From the IMG/VR virus record IMGVR_UViG_3300023184_009097, positions 1-42,114 of that record: 42,114 nucleotides of DNA, one strand, 5' to 3'. Position 1 is the stretch's first letter. Each line of letters begins with the position of its first letter. The translations under genes were made by a program, and so were the position numbers. The notes beneath the pieces were generated by a model. The model had not been told where the DNA came from. It saw only the letters and a list, made by a program, of their open reading frames with translations, and searched no databases. Origin of the DNA: a virus. Shown here piece after piece: positions 1 through 7,166 of the stretch.

Positions 1-186
1 TTCATCATCAAGGAAATGGTATATGTCTGCTTCTATAGCATCCATTGTTGGACTTACAACTATATCAATAACACCATTACTATGTGTTACGCTTAAGACT
101 AAGTCTTTTTGACCAAACTCTAACACTTGCTTGACAAACTCTTCTGTAGTATCTACAGTCTTGAAACCGTTCCTAGAGAATAACAT
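1..186 (-). CDS. hypothetical protein, 3' part outside window
   Basis: The reading frame is open from an ATG at 186 to the window edge (62 codons seen). It begins MLFSRNGFKTVDTTEEF and is acidic towards the visible end (HFLDDE). Its start overlaps the last 14 bases of the upstream membrane-protein gene, as in a co-transcribed leftward set with the two genes before it. No family recognised. Confidence 0.6.
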   Translation of the reverse strand, partial: MLFSRNGFKTVDTTEEFVKQVLEFGQKDLVLSVTHSNGVIDIVVSPTMDAIEADIYHFLDDE

Positions 187-493
187 ATTGGTATTCCTTC
201 TTTCCCTGTAATGCTCTTGATGATTGTACCATAACCATCCAAATTCCGCTCAACAAACCTACTCCACAAAGACCTACTGCAAACATCATTGTAGTGTCAA
301 TGTTGCCACCCAAGATGTATTCTAATAAAGCAGAAATTGGAGCCATACATAAAACAGTAACTGACATTACTGAGATGCATTCCAATAATGTATATAGTGT
401 TTTAGGCATATGCTTTGTAATCTGCCAAAACGCAAAGAATCCACCACCCCAAACAACAACATAAAACAAACGATTAATTATATCTAAAGTCAT
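173..493 (-). CDS. small membrane protein, three predicted TM segments
   Basis: About 106 residues when started at MTLDIINR. Three hydrophobic stretches are visible: around residues 8-25 (YVVVWGGGFFAFW), 35-57 (LLECISVMSVTVLCMAP) and 70-90 (MFAVGLCGVGLLSGIW). The tail is charged. I chose this ATG because it overlaps the stop of the upstream gene as ATGA, implying translational coupling; a start five codons earlier is possible. Function unknown; the products of such leftward small genes may sit in the host inner membrane. Confidence 0.6.
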   Translation of the reverse strand: MTLDIINRLFYVVVWGGGFFAFWQITKHMPKTLYTLLECISVMSVTVLCMAPISALLEYILGGNIDTTMMFAVGLCGVGLLSGIWMVMVQSSRALQGKKEYQYVIL

Positions 494-708
494 CCTGCTA
501 TCTCCCAATTATCTACCATAACGTCTTCTGTCTTGAAAGTGTAATATGCCCAAGAGATTTGTTCACCTTTTGACGTTAAGAACATAAACTTTAATCTATC
601 ATCAATAATTCTTACAAAGTAAATCATGGTGATATCGTCTTTGGTTTTTCTCTCTCTGGTGATGCATTTACCATCACGGAGCATTGGCAATACCTGTTCA
701 AGTTTCAT
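490..708 (-). CDS. DUF2829/Tad2-like small protein
   Basis: A 72-residue protein. The opening (MKLEQVLPMLRDGKCITRE) and closing (DVMVDNWEIAG) fit the DUF2829 pattern: an N-terminal 'f.eaL..l..Gk.v.R' helix and a C-terminal 'DL.a.DWEi' strand. The family includes Tad2, a phage protein that sequesters the Thoeris signal molecule. The inner Trp of typical members is not obvious here. Related proteins lie at 35188-35733 and 36744-36992. Family membership is by eye; anti-defence activity is inference only. Confidence 0.5.
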   Translation of the reverse strand: MKLEQVLPMLRDGKCITRERKTKDDITMIYFVRIIDDRLKFMFLTSKGEQISWAYYTFKTEDVMVDNWEIAG

Positions 709-720
709 AAGAATAGTATA
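709..720 (-). promoter_or_regulatory. leaderless-type -10 box for the gene starting at 708
   Basis: Read on the minus strand: TATACT, then six bases (ATTCTT), then ATG. No Shine-Dalgarno fits in the gap. Confidence 0.5.
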
Positions 721-756
721 TCATAAACTATATACCTGTCAAATTAAAAAAATAAC

Positions 757-803
757 TTGCAAGGTATAGTGTTAGTGATATAATTAGTCATCGAACCAAG
801 GAG
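757..803 (+). promoter_or_regulatory. promoter and RBS of the gene at 811
   Basis: TTGCAA (757-762), 16-base spacer, TATAAT (779-784), then AAGGAG (798-803) seven bases before ATG. This is a conventional leadered arrangement, in contrast to the leaderless starts common elsewhere in the window. Confidence 0.6.
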
Positions 804-810
804 TTTAGAA

Positions 811-1152
811 ATGAACAAGCAAGAAGTTATCACGATGTTTATGAATGCTGTAGGACAGTATACAAAGGCTATTGACAAAACAGCTGAAACCAATATCACT
901 TACAAGAAAAGTGTTTACGCTCTTGAAGATGCTGTAAATCTCATCTACCGTGAAGTAGACCCAAAAGAATTAGGTAGCAATGCAGAAGCCCGTAATGCTA
1001 AGGTTTCTGAAAAGACCCAAGATTTGATTATTGCAAAGCGTGAAGCAGAATTTCTCTTGGAAACCGCTCGTGCAAATGAATCACGTATTAAGGCTGAAGT
1101 AGACCAAATCAAGTACATCATCCGTGCGCTTGAAGTCAAAGAAGAAGCATAA
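811..1152 (+). CDS. coiled-coil-rich hypothetical protein
   Basis: 113 residues, highly charged and helical, with heptad-like spacing through residues 60-110 (QDLIIAKREAEFLLETARAN). It has a strong promoter, a canonical RBS and a strong terminator at 1158-1184, so it is an independent and probably well-expressed unit. Arginine is written mostly as CGT, unlike the AGA-rich neighbours, which also hints at high expression. No family recognised; a small structural or scaffold-like protein is possible. Confidence 0.7.
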   Translation: MNKQEVITMFMNAVGQYTKAIDKTAETNITYKKSVYALEDAVNLIYREVDPKELGSNAEARNAKVSEKTQDLIIAKREAEFLLETARANESRIKAEVDQIKYIIRALEVKEEA

Positions 1153-1157
1153 TTAGG

Positions 1158-1184
1158 AAGGGGGTTGAAAAACCCCCTTTTTTT
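1158..1184 (+). terminator. rho-independent terminator of the 811 gene
   Basis: Nine-bp stem AAGGGGGTT / AACCCCCTT with a GAAA loop, followed by seven T. Confidence 0.9.
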
Positions 1185-1200
1185 ATTTGACAAAATTTTT

Positions 1201-1262
1201 TAGGTATGGTTTTTACCATACCTAAAGATAATTCCCAAGAAAAATTCTTGGGAATTATCTTT
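1201..1262. other. two consecutive strong hairpins between convergent genes
   Basis: A 10-bp perfect stem (TAGGTATGGT / ACCATACCTA, loop TTTT, 1201-1224) is followed directly by an 18-bp perfect stem at 1224-1262 with a three-base loop. They lie just beyond the stop of the leftward gene at 1269 and behind the terminator of the 811 gene. Neither has a clean T-tract, so they may protect 3' ends or assist termination. Confidence 0.6.
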
Positions 1263-1268
1263 ATTAGA

Positions 1269-1550
1269 TTATGAACAGTAGATTTCACCTTCTTCGTCAA
1301 ATCCACAGTCAATAGCGTATTGCACGTCATCACCATCAGCAATAGTGTAAGTCACTGTTACTACAAGTTTCTTGAAAAATTCTTTGCCATAACCGTTTAC
1401 AATCATATCAAGAGCTGAATGTGCGATTTCATTCAATTTTTCCCAAGAGAATTTTGTATCCTTCCATGTGTTGGGGGTTTGGGAGTTGGTTTCGCCCATT
1501 AAGTGTTGTGAACGGATTTCTACTTTTTGAACAAGGTATGTTGTTTCCAT
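1269..1550 (-). CDS. hypothetical protein, 93 aa
   Basis: Starts METTYLVQKVEIRSQ and ends in an acidic segment with CGFDEEGEIYC. The C-terminal half (KKLVVTVTYTIADGDD) looks beta-rich. No family recognised. Its ATG is preceded by six bases and TATAAT, predicting a leaderless transcript, and the hairpins at 1201-1262 lie downstream. Confidence 0.6.
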   Translation of the reverse strand: METTYLVQKVEIRSQHLMGETNSQTPNTWKDTKFSWEKLNEIAHSALDMIVNGYGKEFFKKLVVTVTYTIADGDDVQYAIDCGFDEEGEIYCS

Positions 1551-1562
1551 GCCATTATTATA
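1551..1562 (-). promoter_or_regulatory. leaderless promoter for the gene starting at 1550
   Basis: Perfect TATAAT, then AATGGC (six bases), then ATG on the minus strand. Confidence 0.65.
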
Positions 1563-1603
1563 TCATTAGTCATATACCTGTCAAGATATTTTATAAATAT
1601 ATT

Positions 1604-1882
1604 ATGAACGATGTAGAGCCAGAATTATACCCTGTTGATTTTCAAAATATGATATCTGACGTGTGGGTATATGTTAATCCCCTTACTGGAAAACATGCTA
1701 AGTCAACATTGACTGGAAAACTTGCTGTATTCCTGAATGAAGAAATAGGTAGGAGCTGGGAAACAAAATCTAAATCATTGGCAGGTATGATAGGATACTT
1801 AGTCACTTGGGATGAAATGATAGAAATTTCTAACAAGCAGACAGGGGGAGAATATGAGTTATATACTACTCATTATAACTAA
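1604..1882 (+). CDS. hypothetical protein, 92 aa
   Basis: The frame is open further upstream, but I place the start at 1604 (MNDVEPELYPVDFQ). This ATG has TATAAA six bases before it, and the upstream extension overlaps the promoter and start of the leftward gene at 1550. No domain recognised. It overlaps the next small membrane-protein gene by 29 bases. Confidence 0.55.
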   Translation: MNDVEPELYPVDFQNMISDVWVYVNPLTGKHAKSTLTGKLAVFLNEEIGRSWETKSKSLAGMIGYLVTWDEMIEISNKQTGGEYELYTTHYN

Positions 1883-1961
1883 CGTATTGTGTTTATGTAT
1901 GCTTATGTGGTTATGTGTATTTAGTTATATGGTATGGAAGAATGTTAAAGATAATAAATAA
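1854..1961 (+). CDS. 35-aa single-pass membrane peptide
   Basis: The peptide starts MSYILLIITNVLCLCM, carries one long hydrophobic helix (residues 3-27) and ends in a basic tail (WKNVKDNK). A purine-rich GGGGGAG sits three bases before the ATG. It overlaps the genes before and after in other frames, in the style of phage small-gene clusters. Function unknown. Confidence 0.5.
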   Translation: MSYILLIITNVLCLCMLMWLCVFSYMVWKNVKDNK

Positions 1962-2301
1962 GACAGACCACGTTATAGCATTGATGATAGACAACTCTTG
2001 GGAGACAATTATGCCCCAGGGTTTGTCATGTAAATTGGTTGCAAACAAGTCTAACCCTATAATAAAAGACGGTATACGATTCAATCCTACAAGGTTCAAT
2101 CGTGTTGTTGAACTACCTAGCAGACAACTTGATACTATTATAATTGTAGAGAGAGAAGTAGCCTTGTTTATATGGAAGACCTTATATAGAGAAGATGTCT
2201 GTTATTTAGACTACCCTATTGTTAGAGATGATAAGTATAATAGTCTTGCTGCTATGAGTCTTGTATGTTTAGAAGACTCTTCTATTCGTTATTGTTTGTA
2301 A
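1942..2301 (+). CDS. hypothetical protein with an 'N-x-T-x-H' phage-type fold pattern
   Basis: 119 residues from MLKIINKTDHV; an in-frame ATG at 1915 is the alternative, but the inner one has GGAAGA before it. The order 'INKTDHV ... MPQG ... VELPS ... DTIIIVEREVA ... VRDD' resembles a small beta-rich protein seen in phages and actinobacteria ('LTPH ... IPPSG ... GLP ... T.yIVS..VA ... RD'). I recall this pattern without a firm family name. Function unknown. Confidence 0.5.
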   Translation: MLKIINKTDHVIALMIDNSWETIMPQGLSCKLVANKSNPIIKDGIRFNPTRFNRVVELPSRQLDTIIIVEREVALFIWKTLYREDVCYLDYPIVRDDKYNSLAAMSLVCLEDSSIRYCL

Positions 2302-2754
2302 GATCCATCTTTTCTAAAGGGCATGGGGGGGGTATGTTAGAATATTCTTTGGGTTCCCGCTCCCCCCTATCAAAAAAAAGGCCATATGTGAAGAAATCGC
2401 ACCCTAGTTTTTGCCCCATAACCTTTGCCCCATAATTTTCTAGAAGTATGGGGGGGGGTGGTTAAATTTTATCATTTTGCCCCAGGATTAGGTATCTTTT
2501 TTGCCCCAGGATTATATATTAATTTTCTTCCCTACATTTTGGCCCAGGATTAGAGGGGGGGGGTGGTTAAGTTTTATTGTTTTTGGTAATTATTAGGTAT
2601 CTTTTTTGCCCTAGTATTAGTATATAGTTTTTGGGCCTTGTTTCTGATAAATTTTCTGACTTTGTTTTTATTATTCTTTGATAATAATTTTTGTCAGAGT
2701 TTTATCAGATTTTAGGGGAGACAAGGTGTGATATAATATGGGCAGGAGAAAATT
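2302..2754. repeat. 453-base non-coding block with G-runs and degenerate direct repeats
   Basis: No credible ORF. Three long G-runs (2325-2332, 2450-2458, 2555-2563); the second and third are followed by TGGTTAA and then TTTTAT. The word TTTGCCC(C/T)AG(G/T)ATTA recurs, twice preceded by TAGGTATCTT, and CCCCATAA occurs twice. The right end (2700-2754) holds a promoter and RBS for the next gene. Candidates are a replication or packaging site, a G-quadruplex element, or a decayed repeat. The sequence itself does not decide. Confidence 0.6.
2711..2748 (+). promoter_or_regulatory. promoter and RBS of the 2755 gene
   Basis: TTTAGGGGAGACAA (2711-2724; repeated exactly at 3038-3051 before another promoter), TATAAT (2732-2737), then GCAGGAG shortly before ATG. 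Confidence 0.55.
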
Positions 2755-2988
2755 ATGTTTACTAAATATTCACAGGAAGAGTTAGAAGAATCAATAACGG
2801 ATGCTGGTGTAGAGAAAGCATTTTTAGTTTATAGTGAGAGGGGTGGTCGAGCGGGTTTGGAATCATTTTCGGCGCAATGGAAATCTCTTATAGGTAGAAT
2901 GATTGAGGGCTACACTAATCTTATGGGTGTTAGTATTGCAGAGGAAAAGTATAAGAGAAACAATCCATTTTGGGATCCTAGAGATTAA
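2755..2988 (+). CDS. hypothetical protein, 77 aa
   Basis: Begins MFTKYSQEELEESITDAGVE; largely helical with a Trp-containing, polar tail (NNPFWDPRD). It has its own promoter, an AGGAG RBS and a terminator directly after the stop, so it is monocistronic. No family recognised. Confidence 0.65.
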   Translation: MFTKYSQEELEESITDAGVEKAFLVYSERGGRAGLESFSAQWKSLIGRMIEGYTNLMGVSIAEEKYKRNNPFWDPRD

Positions 2989-2990
2989 AT

Positions 2991-3021
2991 AAAAAAAGAG
3001 GAGCAAAGCTCCTCTTTTTTT
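2991..3021. terminator. bidirectional terminator, GAGGAGC stem
   Basis: GAGGAGC-AAA-GCTCCTC flanked by A7 and T7. The same hairpin recurs in the reverse orientation at 4076-4104 and 5275-5303. Confidence 0.9.
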
Positions 3022-3063
3022 ATTGTTAGTGTCAGAGTTTAGGGGAGACAATGTTGTTTCCAG

Positions 3064-3075
3064 TATTATATAGGT
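3064..3075 (+). promoter_or_regulatory. leaderless promoter of the 3076 gene
   Basis: TATTAT then six bases then ATG. The context TTCCAGTAT...GGTATGTGGTAT is shared with the promoter and start of the other rightward MWY gene at 40108. Confidence 0.6.
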
Positions 3076-4077
3076 ATGTGGTATAAATTTGCGAAACAAG
3101 GGTCATTATGGTCAATTGTGAGTCCTACATTTGAGCAGGATGTTGACAATGCTATTAACGCTTCAAAAGTCATTGATACAAATGGCAAGTACAAATTAGA
3201 TATTGATTTATTTCAAGAAAATTTTAGAAATATTCCTGATAACAAATTGAAAGATCTTAAATTTAGTTATGCAGAAGGCTCAGCAGATACAGCTGGAGCA
3301 TATTATGATCCTGAAACTCATGAAGTTGTTGTGAATATATATCACTATCAAAATCTAAATTTGAATTATTTGAAATCGACATTAAAGCACGAGATTATAC
3401 ATGCTATTGAAGATTTGTTACCTTTTCGTAAGAAAGAATTATATATAGGTTCTGGCAAATTACATTCAACAGATAATTTTGGCACTTATAAATCGCTTCC
3501 AAATCAAAAACCGTTATCAAGCTCAAGAGAAGATGCCAGATATGATCTTGCAAGAGACTTGACGGTTGATTGGAGCGATACAAGTAGTTATGAAAAACCA
3601 GTTGATGCAGAAATGCGGAAAAAAAGAAAAAAAGTCCTTAAGGAATTAGACAGAAGAAAAGATTCAATTTTTGGCCTTTCTGAATTTTATTACGCAAACC
3701 CAAGTGAATTAAGAGCAATAAGATCTGAGTTTGATACTTTTTTCAGCTTCGATCATTTAATTCATACATTTCACACTTATTATGAAAATAGAGAAAAAGG
3801 TAAAGAGATATTTTTGGAGCAGTTCAAAGTTCTAATACAAACCATAGTAAATATCAAAGATGTTAGCAGTTCATATAAAACATCTGAGCTTTATAATAAT
3901 ATTAAAGAAACAACTCAATATACCATCGATGATTTATTATTTTCACAGATAATTAGAAACTTAAATCCTCAATATATAAGACAAATTGCAAAATATTTGA
4001 CAAATCTTTATATTGATGTAAAGAAATATCTTGATAGTTATGAGCCAGATAATAGTGATACAGAAGTAATAGAATAA
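3076..4077 (+). CDS. MWY-tagged putative zinc metalloprotease
   Basis: 333 residues. Residues 105-109 are HEIIH within LKSTLKHEIIHAIEDL, the HExxH zinc-peptidase signature on a helix, preceded by an extended segment (THEVVVNIYHY) as in gluzincin-like folds. The third ligand is not identifiable by eye. The N-terminus MWYKFAKQG matches the MWY start shared by four other proteins here, suggesting a sorting or packaging tag. The C-terminal half is helical. It could cleave host proteins after injection or act in virion maturation. Protease function is inferred from the motif only. Confidence 0.6.
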   Translation: MWYKFAKQGSLWSIVSPTFEQDVDNAINASKVIDTNGKYKLDIDLFQENFRNIPDNKLKDLKFSYAEGSADTAGAYYDPETHEVVVNIYHYQNLNLNYLKSTLKHEIIHAIEDLLPFRKKELYIGSGKLHSTDNFGTYKSLPNQKPLSSSREDARYDLARDLTVDWSDTSSYEKPVDAEMRKKRKKVLKELDRRKDSIFGLSEFYYANPSELRAIRSEFDTFFSFDHLIHTFHTYYENREKGKEIFLEQFKVLIQTIVNIKDVSSSYKTSELYNNIKETTQYTIDDLLFSQIIRNLNPQYIRQIAKYLTNLYIDVKKYLDSYEPDNSDTEVIE

Positions 4078-4104
4078 AAAAGAGGAGCTTTGCTCCTCTT
4101 TTTT
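4076..4104. terminator. bidirectional terminator, second copy
   Basis: GAGGAGC-TTT-GCTCCTC with A and T tracts; it separates the convergent genes ending at 4077 and 4107. Confidence 0.9.
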
Positions 4105-4106
4105 AT

Positions 4107-4601
4107 TTATTTCTTATCTTTTTTGTCAGTTATTGGTCCGCCTGTCACCCAAGCGTCACAAGTTCTTTTGGCTGCACATTTAAATTTTAAGAATTTACAG
4201 TAGCCAAGTTTTCCTGCGTTTATGGTTTCTGTGGCATCTTCTCCTATGCCTTTTTCTATGCAGTCCATTGTTTTTGTTGTAATATCGAAAGCAGCACAGT
4301 TACCGCATAGCATGTTTTTCACTTCTGATAGGTCATCCACTTTCCACATATCCATTTTCTTTTTCCAGAATTTGTCATTTGGTTGTGATGGGTCAGCTGG
4401 TCCATATCCGTGTTCATTGATAGCTTTTTGTCTATTTTTGAGGTTGAGTTCAATATCTTGTGTTGCATCTGGGCAGTCTTGTTCTTTTTCAGCTAATTTG
4501 GTCATAATTAGATTGATTCTATTAGCTAAAAGAATTTCGTGACTGTTTTCAAAATCGTCAGCTATATTTGCTAGGGATGATAAAATTATTCTTTTATTCA
4601 T
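4107..4601 (-). CDS. LAQ-module protein with a cysteine-rich domain
   Basis: 164 residues from MNKRIILSS. I chose this ATG because GGAG lies six bases before it and because the sister proteins start the same way. Residues 1-34 are the shared module (LANIADDFENS ... IMTKLAE). A linker rich in P and N (GPADPSQPNDKFW) leads to a domain with CGNC, a lone C, GYC, FKC and TCDAW: six or more cysteines, likely binding a metal or Fe-S cluster. I recall similar 'CGNCAAF...GYC...FKC' domains in other phages. Possibly a virion-associated redox or structural protein. Confidence 0.55.
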   Translation of the reverse strand: MNKRIILSSLANIADDFENSHEILLANRINLIMTKLAEKEQDCPDATQDIELNLKNRQKAINEHGYGPADPSQPNDKFWKKKMDMWKVDDLSEVKNMLCGNCAAFDITTKTMDCIEKGIGEDATETINAGKLGYCKFLKFKCAAKRTCDAWVTGGPITDKKDKK

Positions 4602-4682
4602 TATGGTCTCCATAGTAATATTTTAAGTATTTATTATTGTATCCTTTTAGGAATCTTGTTTTGATATGAATAAAAATACATT

Positions 4683-5276
4683 ATGAGAATTAGTCCAATT
4701 GGTGTTGACAAGTTGAAGTATTATGATTGGTTTTACAGTGAGGATCATAATCTTTGGTATTATTTTAAGAAGCGCAAGAGTGATAGCTTTAATAGTGCAG
4801 AGCTTGATGACACTTTAGATCCAAAAATTAAGAGTATTGTAAAGTATTTGAACAATAATGGTTATGACACGTTGCCAAGTTGCGAGGGCCATAATCGCAC
4901 AAAGAATTTCATTGATAAGGCTTGGAAAAATCTTTTGGGTGATAGGAAAAAGATTCGCACTATTGGTTTATGGTTAAATAATTGCGAGAATGATAATAAA
5001 TATTTTTTAATGGATCCTAATTGGGAGATTCCTTTTAGTTATAGAGAGTTTAGCGATATATGTAGTGGAAAGAAAGAAGTGGTGGGTTATATTGGGTTTT
5101 ATTGCGATGATGAAAAAGTTTTCAGGTTGTTAGAAGGGTTATTTAGTGGTAATTCTTATGTTTCTGTGCGTTTTGATAGTAAGGTTATAGAAATATTTAA
5201 TAAGAGTAAAGATGATATTATTAGAGGCAAAAATTGGGATTTAATAAGTAAAACTTTAAAAGATGTGATTAAATAA
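4683..5276 (+). CDS. hypothetical protein, 197 aa
   Basis: Begins MRISPIGVDKLKYYDWFY. It is rich in aromatic residues and contains LPSCEGHNRTKNF (residues 60-72), a Cys-Glu-Gly-His cluster that could form a small active or metal site. The centre is beta-like (VVGYIGFYC) and the C-terminus helical. The gene stands alone between convergent leftward genes. No family recognised. Confidence 0.6.
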   Translation: MRISPIGVDKLKYYDWFYSEDHNLWYYFKKRKSDSFNSAELDDTLDPKIKSIVKYLNNNGYDTLPSCEGHNRTKNFIDKAWKNLLGDRKKIRTIGLWLNNCENDNKYFLMDPNWEIPFSYREFSDICSGKKEVVGYIGFYCDDEKVFRLLEGLFSGNSYVSVRFDSKVIEIFNKSKDDIIRGKNWDLISKTLKDVIK

Positions 5277-5303
5277 AAAAGAGGAGCTTTGCTCCTCTTT
5301 TTT
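5275..5303. terminator. bidirectional terminator, third copy
   Basis: Same GAGGAGC-TTT-GCTCCTC hairpin as at 4076, between convergent stops; its T-tract reaches the stop codon of the leftward gene. Confidence 0.9.
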
Positions 5304-6123
5304 ATCTCACTCCCGAAAAACTTATTTTGCTCATAAATATTCCGCTTAGTTTTCTGTATGCTTGTTCTGCATCCATAAATTTGCTAGAAAAAATTCTTAT
5401 AGCATTTAGGATATTATCTCTAAGTTCAGGATTTTTATTGATTTCTTTATATCCTTGAAGATTTGTTTTATTAGACAATGAGAGTCCTATATCTGTATCT
5501 GATTTACTTGGGTATGCTTTCCTCATTTCTTTAAAGACAATCTCATATACTTTTTGGTTATAATCAATAGGTTTAGGATTCAGTTTATCTAGTTCTTCAG
5601 CTTCTGTTTGTTGCATTCTTTCGTATGCGGTTTGTGGTGTTTGTTTTTGGGAATTGAGTTCTGGGTTATCAGAAAGATTTTGAGCTGACACGAATTGTTT
5701 AAGATATTTAAGATCGTTTAATAATGTTTGTCTATCGGTATCTGATAATCTTTCTGTTTCTAATTTATTAGAAATGAACTTAAGTCTTTTTTCTGCAAGT
5801 GTTTTTTGATATTCTGGGCTTTGTAGTTGCTTGATTCTTTGTGAAATATTTTTTTCATCAATAAATGATGGCATATTCCAATATCTATTATTAGTGTAAA
5901 TATCTGATATTTCAATTAGCCCTGAGCCTGGTTTTGCAGATTTTAGTCTATCAATTTCTTGTTGAATTTGTGGGTGTAATTCAATAAATCTATTTTTGAT
6001 AAAATTAGATTGTGCTAATTTTTTCATGACATTTGTGACAGATTTAGATTCTATGTACATACCTGAATCGTCAAGTTCATTTGCTATTTTATTTAGGGAT
6101 GCTACTATTTGTCTCTTATTCAT
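5302..6123 (-). CDS. LAQ-module protein, 273 aa
   Basis: Starts MNKRQIVASLNKIANELDD and closes the module with VMKKLAQ at about residue 38. The remainder is charged and helical, with a P/Q-rich linker around residues 165-195, ending in ISFSGVR. AGGAAC five bases before ATG serves as RBS. No enzyme motif seen. The module plus a long helical body suggests a virion-internal or scaffold-associated protein. Confidence 0.6.
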   Translation of the reverse strand: MNKRQIVASLNKIANELDDSGMYIESKSVTNVMKKLAQSNFIKNRFIELHPQIQQEIDRLKSAKPGSGLIEISDIYTNNRYWNMPSFIDEKNISQRIKQLQSPEYQKTLAEKRLKFISNKLETERLSDTDRQTLLNDLKYLKQFVSAQNLSDNPELNSQKQTPQTAYERMQQTEAEELDKLNPKPIDYNQKVYEIVFKEMRKAYPSKSDTDIGLSLSNKTNLQGYKEINKNPELRDNILNAIRIFSSKFMDAEQAYRKLSGIFMSKISFSGVR

Positions 6124-6181
6124 TTTTTGTTCCTGTGTAGGTTGTTATAATCTTTTTACAAATCAAATTATTTTTTCCCTT

Positions 6182-6193
6182 TATATTATTTAT
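6182..6193 (+). promoter_or_regulatory. leaderless promoter of the 6194 gene
   Basis: TATATT, six bases (ATTTAT), then ATG. Confidence 0.45.
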
Positions 6194-6436
6194 ATGTATT
6201 ATTTCCAAGCAATGAAAAATTTGATAGAATTTCGGGATTATATTTTAGATAATCAGGGAAAAGAAATATTTTTTGGAGATATGGAATTTTATTATATTTT
6301 AAGCGCAGACTATTACTTAAAAATATATGAAGTGGATTTGGACGAGTTTGACATTCCTGCGCCAAAATGGAAAGGATGTTTCGGTACTAATATTTCTTCA
6401 ATATTAGAAAGTTGGAAGAGAGATATTCTTTTATAA
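6194..6436 (+). CDS. hypothetical protein, 80 aa
   Basis: The frame is open upstream into the divergent gene. I place the start at 6194 (MYYFQAMKN) from the TATATT-N6-ATG arrangement; MKN at 6212 is the alternative. Acidic, with DEFDIPAPKWKGCFG near the middle. Its stop lies inside the -10 box of the next gene. Unknown function. Confidence 0.55.
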   Translation: MYYFQAMKNLIEFRDYILDNQGKEIFFGDMEFYYILSADYYLKIYEVDLDEFDIPAPKWKGCFGTNISSILESWKRDILL

Positions 6437-6443
6437 TAGTTTT
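6432..6443 (+). promoter_or_regulatory. leaderless promoter overlapping the previous stop codon
   Basis: TATAAT (6432-6437) contains the upstream gene's TAA; six bases (AGTTTT) then ATG. Confidence 0.6.
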
Positions 6444-7166
6444 ATGAAAAAAGGATTGTTTTTAATTAGAGGTGAGTCATTTCGAGAAGGAGGGCAATTT
6501 AGTAGAATTATTGGCTCTAGAAATTTTATTAATGATCAAATCGAGGCTGCCAACACACATAAAAAACTCTTTTCTAAATTACAATTAGAGGGCAATGTTA
6601 TTCATGTTGCATTAGATACTGTGTCAACAAATTATGACAAATTATTAATGGATGTTTATGGAGATATACAAAGTTATAATTTTAAGTCTCAGCATGATTT
6701 GTCTCAATATTATGGTGTTCAAAAAGCATTAGATAATATAGAATATTTGTTTAAGCAAAATGATTATGATTTTTTAGTAATATCAAGAAATGATTTATTT
6801 TTGAGGGATGAATTTATCAATTTATTTAATGTAAATGATGAGGTTGTAAAATTTCCATGTGTTTGTTGGTATGAGAATAGAAAACTCGATTCTGGATTGC
6901 CAAGAGTTGTAGATACATTTTTTTACATACCAAAACAATTTTTAGGATTAAGAAAAACATTTAGGGTTCAAGGCTACAAAGATGGCCATGATTTGCTTGA
7001 TTTATGGGTGAAATCTTATTCAAATCTTGTGTATGGTTTTTATATAAACACATACCATGATTCGAACACTATACATGATTGGAATCCATTATATAAAATG
7101 ATAGGTCGTCCAGAGTGTTTAGAAATGAAAAGTGATTCTAAACTAACATATCCAGAAGATTTCTAA
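6444..7166 (+). CDS. putative glycosyltransferase-like protein
   Basis: 240 residues. The N-terminus GLFLIRGESFREGGQFSR is followed by 'HVALDTVSTNYDKLLMDVYG'; residues 108-120 (YDFLVISRNDLFL) sit where a nucleotide-sugar enzyme would have its acidic metal-binding turn. I recall this 'RGE.fR...R' layout from polysaccharide-cluster proteins with a GT-A-like fold. A related role is likely for 20196-21212. Together with the epimerase at 22415 it suggests glycan or surface-sugar modification. Assignment is weak. Confidence 0.4.
   Translation: MKKGLFLIRGESFREGGQFSRIIGSRNFINDQIEAANTHKKLFSKLQLEGNVIHVALDTVSTNYDKLLMDVYGDIQSYNFKSQHDLSQYYGVQKALDNIEYLFKQNDYDFLVISRNDLFLRDEFINLFNVNDEVVKFPCVCWYENRKLDSGLPRVVDTFFYIPKQFLGLRKTFRVQGYKDGHDLLDLWVKSYSNLVYGFYINTYHDSNTIHDWNPLYKMIGRPECLEMKSDSKLTYPEDF

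Noticed and set aside
945-1193. Leftward frame opposite the 811 gene
   Set aside because: It is a shadow of the coiled-coil gene: no RBS, Ser/Arg-biased translation, and it runs through the terminator.
2302-2754. CRISPR array or tandem repeat array
   Set aside because: Repeats differ in length and spacing and there are no uniform spacers or cas genes.
4222-4542. Rightward frame opposite the Cys-rich LAQ-module gene
   Set aside because: No start signal; hydrophobic, Ser/Phe-rich translation typical of antisense shadow frames.
5996-6193. N-terminal extension of the 6194 gene
   Set aside because: It would lie antisense within the start of the LAQ-module gene at 5302-6123 and across both promoters.
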